A stretch of 64,000 nucleotides of DNA from Magicicada septendecula (Eukaryota; Arthropoda; Insecta; Hemiptera; Cicadidae): assembly GCA_034769895.1 (NCBI GenBank), contig CM068367.1, positions 350,239,111 through 350,303,110 on the forward strand, in the 5' to 3' direction. The translations under genes were made by a program, and so were the position numbers. The notes under the pieces were generated by a model. That model was not told where the DNA came from and did not search any database. It saw only the letters and a list, made by a program, of their open reading frames with translations. Positions 1-12,115 of the stretch are shown in pieces (the first letter of the stretch is position 1; each line of letters opens with the position of its first letter).

Positions 1-600
1 CTTCTTCTGGCCATTTACTTAAATAAGCGGCAGCTTCAAATTGATGTAGGTACGTGCTCAGTGAGTGCTTACATCAAACGTTGGGACTTTGTTGTGAACT
101 GCCCCCAGTACAGTTGATGCTTTGTCATTGCTCTTATTATCTGAATTTTTTGGCATTTATTAACAGTCTTGCTTTGTCAACCGGTCCTTTCATATTCGAC
201 TTAGGATTTTATTTGCCACCTGACATTTGTGGCTGACTATAAGTTCTTTCATATTTGACTTAGGATTTTATTTGCCACCTGACATTTGTGGCTGACTATA
301 AGTTTTATAGTCTTTTATACTTGACATACATGTTTTTATAGTCAACACAAATTTTTCTATTATGAATATTCTAGCAACTTGTTTGTTCAACTCACCTTAT
401 AACAGACCAAATTTTGCAATGGTATGCTACTTCAACTGCTTTTCATCTTCTATCAATATCTTAATGTTTCTGCTTCATGATTAAATTCTTCTTTTGCTAC
501 TTACCTGCTACTTCAGTTTCATGCTTACGTTTTTTATCCGTAAGAATATAAATAGGTGACAGAATTTTCCCTAATTCTGTTCAATACTTTTTATGTAAGG
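1..600 (-). pseudogene. Diverged gag relic of a Gypsy-type element
   Basis: This stretch is a decayed relative of the gag region at about 7205-7620 of the Gypsy element further right, in the same orientation and order. The segment at 30-105 (cagcttcaaattg, then a lysine/threonine-rich stretch) matches 7230-7305. The segment at 372-420 (caacttgtttgttcaactca) matches 7536-7580. No reading frame survives. It is probably an older insertion of a related family. By-eye alignment only; the exact limits are uncertain. Confidence 0.55.
187..305. repeat. Two-unit tandem duplication, about 59 bp
   Basis: The unit at about 187-245 is repeated almost exactly at 246-305; the visible difference is atattcgac versus atatttgac. 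A third, much weaker copy may follow at 306-330. It lies inside the decayed gag relic. Confidence 0.85.
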
Positions 601-2442
601 TCTACCTTGATCAACAGTCCGGGGAACAAAAGATCTAGTTTCTCTTAATTGATTATGCAGCCTAACATGCATTTTCTCACTTGGCAAGTTTCAGTTTGGA
701 AAAGCTTTAAGCGTAAAGTCACCATGTGTCCTTCCAATAACGTAGTTTGAACATTCAAACAGGTATGCATATCTGACAATTCAGCAAAACTGTAATTAGC
801 CATTCTCAACAATGACATGATAAACAATGAGTAAAGAAACACAAGCAACCGGATTTAATAATTGTCTTTTAGAGAAGTTTACTGGGGGTAAAATTTAGTT
901 AAACTACACAAACTGAACTCACTAAAGCAAACAGATGATTTATAAACTGAAACATGTTATTATCATTTTCTATTAAGTCCAAATAATTTTAGTTCTTGTG
1001 ATTCAAATTCTTGTATTAAACTTGTTAAAAGTTAATAATTTAATTGAAAATCTACCCTATAAATTCTGTTACTATGTTAATTTGAAAAAATAGTAATAAC
1101 TTTAAATAAATGTTTCTTATACTGGAAGTCCTGTGCAAAAAAAATCAAGACGTCAGAATTTATGGGTATGCTGTTTTCCACTATAACTTGGTTATTTGTT
1201 ATCAGATTTGAATGCACAAGATGTCAATGTCTTCACAATTGCTTAACATTTTATTTAATAAACCACAATTTGATAAAATTAACATTTACAGAGCTATACT
1301 GATCAGAATAGTAGAAAGGCCACCATTTTGAAATTTGAGATTAGAATAAGCATTAATATAAACATATGTACCAAATTTCATTAAGATATTTCAATCCCTT
1401 CTTGAGATATAAAGCTTTCCTTAAAAAAACAAAAAATGGCAGCTACATTTCAGACGTTTCCAGACCTACGTTTATAGGAACTTCTTCTCTTGTATTAATG
1501 CATACAATCAAAATATGTATAGTGAGGAAGGACACCTTTTATATTACAATCTGTATTTTGCTGTGTGGTGTAATACATGACAAGAATGATCTAGAGGCTG
1601 GTCAAATAATCAACACATGTTTGGGAGTTATGTCTGGAAAGATCGAGAACGTTGCTTAATCTTGTTGCTCATACAATGCATGCAATGTGTCATGTAGCCA
1701 CACACACTATCTATCACCTCAGCATTGCAATATATTGAAACAAAGTCCCTCCTATCCCCTTTTCTACTAATTCTATCACCTATTGAAATTCTTAAGGATC
1801 ATCTGAGCACATCCATCTCCACTGACTCTAATTTCCTTTTTTTTTGTTTTTGTTTTTTTTATACTCCAGGTCAGGTCTATTTTCCATATAGTAAACCTAC
1901 TTTTACTACTGAATCATACATATTATAATTCCTCTTCTTTTCAACTTCTATTTTCTCTTTCATTTCCAACTGAATCAAAAATTACATCTAAATAAATACA
2001 ATCTTCTTCGCAGCCCGAATATTTCTTTATGATTTAAAATCACTGTATAAAAGTACAAAAGTGTTTTGTGTGTTTATCTTTAGTTACCACAATCTGTATA
2101 TCACTTATAGTTTTCAAGCCATATACTGAAGACCTTACCTGCCATTAGAAATAATTGCCTAGTAATCTGCAGACTGTAGATTATATAACCATACAGCTCC
2201 ATTATCTACATCTATTACTTTCCAGTTTCTATTTTTGTTTAAAGCCTTCTCAAAAAAAAAAAGACACTTTTAAGAAGTTTTGGACACAACATCCTTGATG
2301 GAGGCCAGTATTGATGAAATTTTTGGAAGATGTTTTACTAATTTTATCTAGGAGTGACACTTATCATATAAATTTGTCACATCTGATTTATATTTTTTGC
2401 AAGTGAACTTCCCATAACTTGGAGTCTGGAACCATATTATAT
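601..2442. other. AT-rich non-coding stretch, nothing recognised
   Basis: Only short chance open frames are present. I see no protein domain, LTR end, inverted repeat pair or RNA gene. The right edge, at 2439-2442, is the ATAT target duplication of the Gypsy element. Confidence 0.6.
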
Positions 2443-3026
2443 TGTTACGACGGTCTATTCGATCCTCGTAGGTACAGTGGAAACAAAATAAGTACAAGAC
2501 ACCAATCAAGTCACTAATCACACCTTTAATTGTTACAGTAAAACAGTTCGTAAATAACAACACAGTCTCTACAACAAATCAAAAGAAAATTGTTCACACG
2601 CAATAAAATGTCCACTAATATTAAAACTCAATTGTATTACAATTATGCCGTCCGAATATAAAACGCAACACTTCACTAATAACTACTTAAACGTACACAG
2701 TAATAACCCGAACCGCTCTGTAAATATATCGCACTAATACTCTCGAACCGCACTATCCAAAATCTCGCATGGAACTGAAAACTAAGGCCGCTACCCGATG
2801 TATTTATAGTCACGCTCACACACCAGAAGCTTCCAAACTGCGTCTTTATCTCTCGTGAACTACGTAATTACTACGGCCTTGACACAGTCCGAGCGCCCGA
2901 GCGAAGCCCGGCACAGTCGAGAAGATTCTCGCAAAATGCGTCTAGTAGCACGTACACCACACGCTTACATCGAGATCCTTCTGGCACATTCGATAAACGT
3001 GTAGATTGTTCTGTGCTGTCGTAGCA
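2443..3026 (-). repeat. 3' LTR of Gypsy element (584 bp)
   Basis: TG...CA boundaries with near-perfect short inverted ends, closely matching 7987-8567. On the minus strand this is the downstream LTR, because the PPT lies next to it and the PBS is at the other LTR. Confidence 0.95.
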
Positions 3027-3041
3027 CTGCCCCCTCCTTAA
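3027..3041 (-). other. Polypurine tract of Gypsy element
   Basis: On the minus strand the LTR is immediately preceded by AAGGAGGGGGCAG, the purine-rich primer site for plus-strand synthesis. It overlaps the integrase stop codon at 3038-3040. Confidence 0.85.
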
Positions 3042-4485
3042 GCCTGTTCATCCCGAACTGGCAAAGCGTCTCTAAATTTGTACTTAGCCAGGCGATCTAG
3101 GTGGACGACCTTGAACTTTCGCTGTCCTTCCTGTTGAATCCGATAAACAACATCGTTAATTCTTTTTTTCACAGTGTAGGGTCCTTCCCTGTTAGACTGA
3201 AGCTTAGGTGAGCGACCACGACGGTGCTTTGGATTGAACAACCAAACCTGATCTCCTTCTTGGAAACCCACACTATTGCTGCGAATGTCATACCGAGTTT
3301 TCATTTTATCACTGGCAATCTTCAGCCGTCCTCTTACCAAGCGATTCATTTCTCGCAGTTGGTTTTCTAATTGCGAGGAATAGTTCTTTGGCTCTTGGGA
3401 CTGAGTCTCAGGTGATCCAAACATCAAGTCCCCAGGAAGACGAATCTCCCGCCCAAACACCAATTTTGCTGGAGTCATGCCGGTTGTGTCATGTACTGAT
3501 GACCTATACGCCATAAGGAATAGCGGTATACGTTGGTCCCAGTCTGTTTGGTTCTCGTCAACAACTTTCGAAAGATGCTGCTCAAGTGTCCTGTTGAATC
3601 TCTCAACCATCCCGTCCGACTGAGGATGCAGAGGCGTTGTCCTGGTCTTTCGAATTCCGGGTAGACGGCATAATTCTTTAAACACTCCTGATTCGAAATT
3701 TCTCCCTTGATCCGTATGGATTTCCATAGGGGCTCCATAACGGCAACAGAAGTTGTGAACTAACTGCTTTGCCACAGTGGTAACCTCCTGATTTGGAATT
3801 GCATAGGCTTCCACCCACTTAGTAAAGTAGTCACCTACGACCATGATGTACCGGTTTCCATCGTCAGTAACTGGGAATGGTCCAGCAATGTCTATGCCAA
3901 TTCTCTCGAAAGGTTGTCCAATGTTATACTGTCTCATTTTTCCCCTCCTTCTGGTTTGTGGGCCCTTGCTTGCACCACATATTTCACACGTCCGAACCCA
4001 TTCCTCTACATCGTGGCAAAGATGAAGCCAATAGAATCGCTTCCGTATTTTGTCAAGGGTTTTGTTAACGCCAAGATGGCCTCCAGATGTTCCATCATGC
4101 ATCTCCTTCAAAACAGACTGCACTTTACTTCGGGGAACTATCAACTGCATGACCACGTCTCGTCCATCTGCACTTTCCCAAGCCCTTTTCAGCAATCCGT
4201 TTTCTAATGTGAGAGATTCCCATTGTGCCCAGTAGCCCTTCAGCACTTCGGAACCATGGCAGATATCTTGCCAATCCGGGCGGCTACCTTCCTCTTTTGC
4301 TGTCAAGATCGGTCCAATGTCTTTATCAGTCATCTGTTCTTGTCGACAGTCTTGTGTTGTCCAGCCATCAGCCAGGAAATCTACAGTGATGGCTTGAACA
4401 TGTTCGCTTGAGTTTTGTTCTTCCTTTCTGTGGCAATGTCGGCAGTCTTCCGGGCATGGTCTTCGTGATAAGCCATCTGCATTAC
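3038..4485 (-). pseudogene. Gypsy integrase, C-terminal part of pol
   Basis: The open part runs from 4333 to the stop at 3038-3040 (431 residues); coding similarity continues upstream to the frame break near 4496. It shows an HHCC zinc-binding N-terminus (GGHLG...H, then CEICGASKG), a DDE core (DIAGPFP; HTDQGRNFES; the catalytic Glu in SDGMVERFNR) and a C-terminal GPY/F-type module (REGPYTVKKR). No chromodomain is visible. The integrase itself looks intact, but it is out of frame with RT because of a one-base change in a C run at 4496-4501, between the RNase H end and the linker. That homopolymer could also be a sequencing error. Confidence 0.93.
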
Positions 4486-6437
4486 CGTGCAGGCGCCCCC
4501 CGCCAATGTTGTACCTTGAAGTTGTACTCTTGCAGACGTTCGAGCCACCTTACCAACTGTCCTTCCGGATTTTTAAATCTCAAGAGCCATGCAAGTGCAG
4601 CCTGGTCGGTACGTAGTGAAAACTCTCTCCCATAGAGGTATTTATGGAAGTGCTCCAAAGCTCTGACAATTGCCAACAACTCTCTTCTTGTAACACAATA
4701 ATTTCTCTCTGGTTTAGAAAGCGTCTTGCTGTAATACGCTATTATTCGTTCTTCACCATTCTGCACTTGAGACAAAACTGCTCCTAGACCAGTATTGCTT
4801 GCGTCTGTGTCTACGATGTACTTCCCTTCGGAAGCTGGAAAAGCGAGATTTGGCTGTGAACATAATGCAATCTTCAATGTTCTAAATGCTTGTTCACACT
4901 CTCTCGACCATTGGAAGTTGCGTTTATTTTCCGTTAGCTCATGTAGTGGTTTAGCAATAGTAGCGAAGCCTTTCACAAAACGTTGGTAATATGAGCATAA
5001 CCCCAGGAATCTCCGAACTTCGTGTTTGTTCTTCGGAACTGGCCAGTCTCTTACGGTGTCTACTTTATTAGGATCCATGCTAACACCCGCTGCCGAAACC
5101 AGATGGCCCAAATACTGTACTTCCTTCTGGAATAGAGAACATTTCTTCGGGCTCAGGTTCAGTTGTGCACCATAAATTTTAGTTAGAACTTCCTTAAGGT
5201 TTTCCAAATGATCTTCGAAAGTCTTCCCGATCACTATGACATCGTCTAAGTAAACAAGGCAAGTTTTCCACATCAGGCCTCGGAGTATCAGGTCCATCAA
5301 TCTCTCAAATGTTGCCGGTGCATTACAGAGTCCAAATAGCATGACGTTAAATTGGAATAAGCCACTTGGGGTCGAGAAAGCAGTCTTTTCCTTGTCTTCT
5401 TGATGAAGACCCACTTGCCAATATCCACTCTTCAGGTCCAATGTGGAAAACCACTGTGCTCCGGACGTGTCGAGTGTATCGTCAACGCGAGGTAATGGAT
5501 AGCAGTCTTTCTTTGTAACGTCATTTAACCTCTGGTAGTCTACGCAGAAACCTAATCCACCATCCTTCTTCGCTACCAGCACTACAGGGGAAGACCAAGC
5601 ACTTGACGAAGGTTCGATTACTCCCTCTGTCAACATGTCCTGTACTAACCGAGACATCTCCTCTTGTTTAGATAATGGAGGCCTTCGAGGAGGTTGGCGT
5701 ATTGGTGTTGTGTCCCCGGTATTGATGCGATGTTGCACAAGAGAGGTTCTTCCCAGTGACTGTCCCCGAACTGCAAAACAATCTTTGAATTCGTATAAAA
5801 ACTGTCCGAGTTCTTTTACCTCACCACTTGAGAGGTCGTTAGAAGATCTGTTCAATAATTCTTGCAGTTCCTCTGGTAATTTGGAAGTATCCCAAGAACT
5901 GGGTCTTCGTTGCGTTATTCCGGCTACCCAGGCCACAGGAGTCAATTTGCCTAGGAGCGTATTGCTTTGTAAAGTGATAGATTGATCCAAAATATTCGTC
6001 ACTCTAATAGGTACATTTCCGGTTTCGTCAGGTTTTACTAAACTTCTGGCAATTAGTATGCCCGGTGTGCTGACTACCTGGGGTTCGAATATAGAGCACT
6101 GATTGCCCCTAGTATCTACCGCAGTTCTAACCAAGATGATCTTTTTGGAGTTTGGCGGAACAGTTACGGCCACTTGGTTTATGACGTCCATCGATTTTTC
6201 TGCTGTCATCATTGTTGATAGCATTACCTCTTCGCCTCCGATTCTCAAGACATTGTTTTTGAAGTCGACTATAAATCCGTATGCGTTCATAACGTCAACA
6301 CCAAGAATTGCTTCATCCACAATGTCTGCAACAAGTACTTGATGATTAAACTCAAGTCTACCGAGGCGTAGGTGTATCTCCACTTTTCCATACACTTTTA
6401 CAGGCCGTCCAGTAGCTGTTCGCAGCTGCAAGAGCAC
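4482..6437 (-). pseudogene. Gypsy reverse transcriptase and RNase H
   Basis: A 651-codon open stretch. It begins in the C-terminal half of protease (AILGVDVMNAYG). RT follows with VDYQRLND, LDLKSGYWQV, FGLCNAPATF and the catalytic YLDDVIV. RNase H comes last with DTDASNTGLGAVLSQ and the RRELLAIVRALEHFHKYL region, ending in LEHFHKYL...QHWRG. All catalytic residues appear present. The frame is broken on both sides: against protease near 6425-6437, and against integrase in the C6 run at 4496-4501. The product would sit in cytoplasmic particles made with Gag. Confidence 0.95.
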
Positions 6438-6560
6438 CAGATTGGCTTGAGATCTTTCACCACGTCGGGGCGCACAATAGAAACTGTTGCGCCTGTGTCA
6501 ACTGTAATCGAGGTTGGCCTTTCTTGAACAAATCCGGTAACTACCAAGCTCCCGCTGGTT
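6240..6560 (-). pseudogene. Gypsy aspartic protease
   Basis: A retropepsin-like active site ITVDTGATVSIV is visible, with the catalytic Asp codon at 6497-6499. The matching C-terminal half (ILGVDVMNAYG) is in the next ORF, so a one-base frame change near 6425-6437 splits the protease. Before mutation it would have been continuous with RT as one gag-pol frame. Confidence 0.85.
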
Positions 6561-6639
6561 TTCTGAAGTGTAGAAATTGCGTATTCTCTAGGGGCTTCGT
6601 TCCCCTGCTGCTGAATTCTAACCCGACAATCTCGTTGTA

Positions 6640-7896
6640 GATGTCCAGTCCAGGTTTCCCACATCGATAACACTTCGGTCTTCCATCCTTTCTTATCTTA
6701 TTCTGTGGCGCCGACCGTCGAGTATCTGTTCCTTGTTCTTCTTCCTCATCGTCTGTGCCGTCGCGATCTGTTAGCGCGCGCACTTTATGACTTGTCCAAC
6801 CAGACGCTGATTTGGCGGCCTCAAATTGCAAAGAATGTACCAGGGCGTCCGCACTGTTCTGGTGTCTTGCCATTCGTAACACTTGCTGTAGTTCGTTATC
6901 TCTGACACCGGCAGTAAATGTCTGCATCGCAAAACGCGTTCGAAAATCTTCTGGCGCTTCAGGATAGACCAGTCTAATTAGTCTGTCGATACTTGCTTCA
7001 AACTCTTGAAGACTCTCCCCGGAATGCTGTCGCCTTGCTCTCAACTGGGTGCAGTACACATCTCGCAAATGTTTATCACCATACCGTAATTCCAGAGCTT
7101 TTATCAACTCGGCATAGATGTTCTGGCTGTCAGGTGGCACTTTCTGTAGTAATTCTGCTGCGGGTCCTTTTAATGCAAGAACAAGCGAAACAGCCTTGTC
7201 TTTCTCTGTCCAATTATTTGCACATGCAGCAGCTTCAAATTGGCGGAGTTACGTTGCCCAGTGACTGCTTTCGTCAAAGGTTGGAGCTTTGACATGAACT
7301 GTCCCTACTGCAGGCAAAGTGACTTTCTCTATTGACTTATTTTCTGTGTCTTTTTCTGTCTTTATCACTGGTACAGTCTGTTCAGAAATTTGTTTTGGTA
7401 GAATCTTCATGCACTGTTCAACTTCAATTTTAATTTGTTCTCTTATGTTTGCCATTGAGTTTTCTACTGCAGATATTTTTGTTGACATAACTTCTTCCAC
7501 AGTCAAGACAGATTTTTCTACCTTAGATATTTTAGTAACTTGTTTATTAAGCTCACCTCGTAGGAGACCCAATTCTGCTGTACTGTGTTCTTGAATCTGT
7601 TTCTGCTCCTGTATTAATGCTTTGATATCTTCCGTTTCCTGTCGTCACCGTTCCTCTGTCTCTTCTCTTTCCTGCCTGCGTTTTTCATCCTGTCGTTTTT
7701 CTGCTTCTTCTCTTTCTTGTCTTCGTTCTTCTTTTTGTCGTCTTTCTGCTTCTTCCGCCTCCTGTCTGAGTCTTTCCTCTGCTTCCAGCAGGAGGGTTTT
7801 CTGTCTCTCTTCCGCTTTCTCTGCATCCTGTCGTCGTCGTTCTTCTGTCTGCAACAACAGCGCCTGGAAATTTTCCATCATCTGACTGGCATCCAT
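6640..7896 (-). pseudogene. Gypsy Gag with coiled-coil N-terminus and zinc knuckle
   Basis: Begins at the ATG at 7896. The first roughly 80 residues are a highly charged Glu/Arg/Gln-rich coiled coil, followed by a capsid-like helical region (LRDVYCTQLRARRQ, GESLQEFEASIDRLIR) and a CCHC knuckle beginning CYRCGKPG. The reading frame is constant but has two in-frame stops: TGA at 7645-7647 (probably from CGA) and TAA at 7249-7251. A 5-bp tandem duplication at 6644-6653 then shifts the frame inside the knuckle, so the His and last Cys (HLQRDC) are read in the protease frame. Gag would form the particle shell and bind the RNA. Confidence 0.9.
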
Positions 7897-7969
7897 TGTT
7901 TTTCAATTAACTACGAACTACACTCGTCTTGTACAAAGTTTCCACTGTTTCCACTGTTGACCGTTCTAT

Positions 7970-7985
7970 CCCAGTTCTGACACCA
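7970..7985 (-). other. Primer-binding site of Gypsy element
   Basis: One base downstream of the 5' LTR the minus strand reads TGGTGTCAGAACTGGG. This is complementary in style to a tRNA 3' end (starts TGG). The pattern resembles a tRNA-Leu primer, but the tRNA is not proven here. Confidence 0.75.
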
Positions 7986-7986
7986 C

Positions 7987-8567
7987 TGTTACGACGGTCT
8001 ATTCGTTCGTCGTAGGTACAGTGGAAACAAAATAAGTACAAGACACCAATCAAGTCACTAATCACACCTTTAATTGTTACAGTAAAACAGTTCGTAATTA
8101 ACAACACAGTCTCTACAACAAATCAAATGAAAATTGTACACACGCAATAAAATGTCCACATATTAAAACTCAATTGTATTACAATTATACCGTCTGATTA
8201 TAAAACACAACACTTCAATAACAACTACTTGAACGTACACAGTAATAACTCGAACCGCTCTGAAAATATATCGCACTAATACTCTCGAACCGCACTATCC
8301 AATATCTCGCATTGAACTGAAAACTAAAGCCGCTACCCGATGTATTTATAGTCACGCTCACACACCAGAAGCTTCCAAACTGCGTCTTATCTCCCGTGAA
8401 CTACGTAATTACTACGGCCTTGACACAGTCCAAGCACCCGAGCGAAGCCCGGCACAGTCAAGAAGATTCTCGCAAAATGCGTCTAGTAGCACGTACACCA
8501 CACGCTTACATCGAGATCCTTCTGGCACATTCGATAAACGCGTAGATTGTTCTGTGCTGTCGTAGCA
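7987..8567 (-). repeat. 5' LTR of Gypsy element (581 bp)
   Basis: The upstream LTR in the minus-strand sense, next to the PBS. It should contain promoter and polyadenylation signals. Followed at 8568-8571 by the ATAT target duplication. Confidence 0.95.
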
Positions 8568-9394
8568 ATATGCTTTGTGAAGGTCTATGAACATCAATTT
8601 CTCAATCTGTATTTGTTTTCTTCTCAGTCAGTTATTTCAGACAAAACATATTAATGATGCACAACCCTTCAACCCAAAATCCACTTTGTTCTTTTTCACC
8701 ATTTTTTCTATACTACTTTCCTATTAAATTTCTTAGGAGTATTCTTCTACTTTGATATCACTATATAATTTGACCACACTGTATCCTCTTTTATATGAAT
8801 GGATGTATCCTGTGAAACAATGTATTCCAAACCAAGGATCCCAATACAGATCCTTGAGGAATCCCTGCACTGACAACAATTTCTGTCTTTTCTGTTTATA
8901 ACTGTCCTCAAAATAGCTAGATATTCATTTAATTAAGTACACATTAAGTATTTTGAGTTCCCTTTCATTAATTCATTAATTATGATTCAGTGACATCATA
9001 ATTAAATGCATTCATCACATGCAATGTTACCAGCATACACCATGGTCTCTCACAGTGTCAACAATCTCATTAAAGCCTGAATGATGGCTTTCCTGAATAG
9101 AAACCAAAGTGATTTTTATGCAGTCATCCTGTAGTTGCTACGAGGGAAGGGTGAAAAGTTCCAGGCCTGACACAGAGAAAGCATTATGGTCATTAGTTTG
9201 ATCATGTTGTATGATTTCATTCTTTGTAGGCTTAGTTTTGATGCTATCAAGTCAATGAGATGTTTATTATTAGTTTCACAGTCCACTGCTGTAAGCGCCT
9301 TGAGCAACATTTTAACAATGGATAGATTGGAAATTTGTGGTATGATTAAATATTACTACTAGTATTTATTTTTGTGTGTGAAGGTAACTGATAT
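8568..9394. other. Non-coding stretch, nothing recognised
   Basis: AT-rich with only short chance frames. The first bases are the flanking TSD of the Gypsy element. I see no repeat ends or domains. Confidence 0.5.
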
Positions 9395-9640
9395 AAAAAA
9401 AGGAGCTGGATTCAATGTTGGGAGATTCTTCTCCATCGAATACAAATGGTTAAGCACTGGGTTTCTGAATTTAAAATGGGTTGGAGAGCACAAATGTCGA
9501 CCCATGTGTTGGATGTCCCATTAAAATGACTATGCCACAAAATTTGTTGGCAGACCTCAGAATGAAAATGAGTGAGATACCAGACTGTTGGTACATCAAC
9601 AGAACATGTGGTATCTAGACTGATATAAAGGTAGATAGAT
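9395..9640 (+). pseudogene. Mariner transposase N-terminal relic
   Basis: Translating across several frames gives pieces of a mariner DNA-binding region: LDSMLGDSSPSN, then VKHWVSEFKMG, then a decayed linker and VGTSTEHVVS. These correspond in order to the two helix-turn-helix parts of mariner transposases. Several frameshifts and stops separate them, and no catalytic part follows. A short, old, inactive fragment. Confidence 0.6.
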
Positions 9641-11627
9641 TTCTAACTAGCTAGTAAGCTGGATAGATACATATGTATATTGTTATGTCTCGCGAGTAAC
9701 CTACGATCTTCTCGTGATCGTTACCGTATAATTGTTTCGTTAGTTTATACTCTGTTATGTTTTATTTGCTTTTTAATCGAGACTGTGTGATTATGAAAAA
9801 TATTGACCAAGTTTTCTTAATTTCGTATTAAATCAGGGCAATGTTTGAAAATAGGTAGGAGAGAGAGTGAAAGAGAGCGAAAGAGAATTACTCTCTTTGT
9901 ATACGATCTAGTCTTTTAAAATTTTTCCGCGCGTTGCATCAGCTGTTTTCTATTTATGAACCCATTTAAGGTTATGTTATTTTTGCAGTACTTAATAATT
10001 TTCTGATGACTGGGCTGATTTTCTTACTCTTCTTGGCTATTCCTTCTTTTCCTGTAACAAACTACTATCTACCAGAAATAATACACAGTCAATTACCTAA
10101 AAGAAAGGTATTTATTGAATTTATTTTAATTCAATTGGAAATTCTTGTCTCCAAATCATGAGTTTACAATCGATTATTTCTCGATATCACAACATTTTTC
10201 AATATCAAGTTTACATTACATATAACACATCAAATGTTTTCAATTACAGTTTTTTAGAAAGAAAAATTAATTAATTATACATCCCAGGGTTATTTGAGCT
10301 TCTTTGAACTTTAAGAAAGTCAGAAATGCATATTTATTAGTATCATACTTTACATTAAATAATATTTGTTTATTTTAAAATCTGATTCATTAAGTTTGTT
10401 TTTAAACCGCCAGAGCGCAGACTACATATCTTCACAGAAAGCGAACACAAATAAAGATGGCTGCCGTAACGTTCCTAGTGAACACACATTTTTACTGTTT
10501 TTTGGTTAATTAAATAAAGTTTATTATGTTCACCTTGTTTTCTTATAAATTGAGAGAGGTGGTGCTGTTTCTAGTGTTCTATACTTATTGGTGATGTGTA
10601 ATTTTGTTATTTATTAAAAGAAGATGATCTCACCCAAAATTTTGAGTTCTGATGTATATGCCAAAAAACGTTTCGATGAATTGTCGGTTTTCATTTATTT
10701 TCTGACTTGAATTATTATGGTTCCATTGACGTCTCAGATGCAGTGGATGCTGCTGACTTGCTTCATTAATTTTGTATGGGATTTTTTCGAATGGTAGTTA
10801 TTAAATTCTTTTAAAATTTACCAGACATTATTTTTTTAATCTGCTCACTTCGAATACCATTGAACAATCAATCTAATTTCTTGTTGGTTAGTTACTCTTA
10901 GTAACCAAGAAATTGATGGTTTTTTATTGGCTAACCTAGGTACATTTTTAGTAAATAGGCTAGTATTAATTATTATTACTTCATTTCTTCTTTTAGAAAA
11001 AATACTCCTTTACAAATTTTAACTATAATTAAATTTAATTTATATAAGGTTTTTCTTCATATCTATACTTAAGCTTGGCTACTGGTATTTTATAATTTAA
11101 TGATTTTTAACTTAGTTTATTTTTGACTTATATTTCAGTTAATGTATTCTTACTCCACACTATTTTGTTTTCCACTCCATCTCTCTATTTTATATTAATT
11201 AGCTATTATTAATTTGATATAACTCTGGATTCCTTTAAACATAAACAAAAAATAATATATTAATTACAGTAATATTGCCTTTGTGGCCTAACAGCACAAA
11301 ACTACTACAATTTATCATTAGTATTACAGTTTATTACTACAACACTGCATCTTCACTTTTGTGATTGATGTCCTTTTAAGTTTTTTAATATTGCCACATA
11401 ACATACTATGTTTCACTTTGTACACACCGCACTTTTATAATAACACTTAGTACTTTGTTTTTTATTGCTACAGTGTTTTATGGTACAAAGGTTTTCATAG
11501 TATGATACTGAATCCCCATTTCTGACTTTTTAAATGGGTAATTACTGATTTTATTACTCTTATGATGACATTAATATTTTATTTATTATCGGTACTGGGC
11601 ATGGGTTATGTAATGTTACAATATATA
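9641..11627. other. Non-coding stretch, nothing firmly recognised
   Basis: AT-rich sequence with no domain-bearing frame. A segment at 9682-10196 begins TGTTATGTC and ends CACAACA, which could be a solo LTR, but no flanking duplication or second copy supports it. TA at 11626-11627 is the target site of the next element. Confidence 0.5.
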
Positions 11628-11992
11628 CAGGGTGATTCAGAACTGCACTCTAATCTCTCGATAAATTACTCTATAGCTGAAAATAAGGAAAAAAGTTGGT
11701 ATAAACAAAAGTCCAAAAACGCTTGGTTAGCGAGTTACGACTAGCGAAAGATTTCGCTAATATGCAGCCATATTTAATTTTACCGGTCTGAAAGTTAGAT
11801 GCAAATTTCTTTGTTCTATACGTTTTTTGACCTGAAAAATTGAATAAAACAGGTCGCAGAACTGTAACTCTAATAGGTTTTAAGTTATCTGACGTAAAAC
11901 ACAAAAAAATTGAACTCTAAAAATACACTTTGTTACGTTTGGGGTAAAATAACTTTATTAAATGGCTAATAAATGCATTACAGTTTCAAATT
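11628..11992 (+). repeat. Left long terminal inverted repeat
   Basis: Pairs with 13488-13852 in inverted orientation with only scattered differences. It carries a 77-codon open frame (on the minus strand at 11671-11904) that is also open in the other TIR. That is expected from sequence identity and is not taken as a gene. Confidence 0.93.
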
Positions 11993-12115
11993 TAATTCTG
12001 AGTTAATTGGTGTGATTAAAGCCAATAAACAATAAATACAAGTCCAAGAAATCTTAATTTTATTGAATGAAAAACAAAACAGAAATGATTAAATTATGTG
12101 AAAGTAACCTTACAT

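Larger units (their letters stand above)
2443..8567 (-). mobile_element. Gypsy-type LTR retrotransposon, complete but inactivated
   Basis: A full-length element of 6,125 bp read on the minus strand. It has two LTRs of about 580 bp starting TGTTACGAC and ending GTCGTAGCA, a PBS, one gag-pol coding region in the order gag, protease, RT, RNase H, integrase, and a PPT. That domain order is characteristic of Ty3/Gypsy. It is flanked by a 4-bp ATAT target duplication (2439-2442 and 8568-8571). The LTRs differ at about 21 positions plus two small indels (roughly 3.6%, counted by eye). There is no env-like ORF: integrase runs straight into the PPT. Five lesions break the coding region: two in-frame stops and three frame changes. 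Confidence 0.96.

Noticed and set aside
3038..8567. An env gene in the Gypsy element
   Set aside because: Integrase ends at the PPT and LTR, leaving no space for one.
9682..10196. Possible solo LTR starting TGTTATGTC and ending CACAACA
   Set aside because: No matching flanking duplication and no second copy in the window.
11671..11904. 77-codon frame in the left TIR of the DD41D element, also open in the right TIR (13576-13809)
   Set aside because: Conservation follows from inverted-repeat identity; no domain, so not called a gene.
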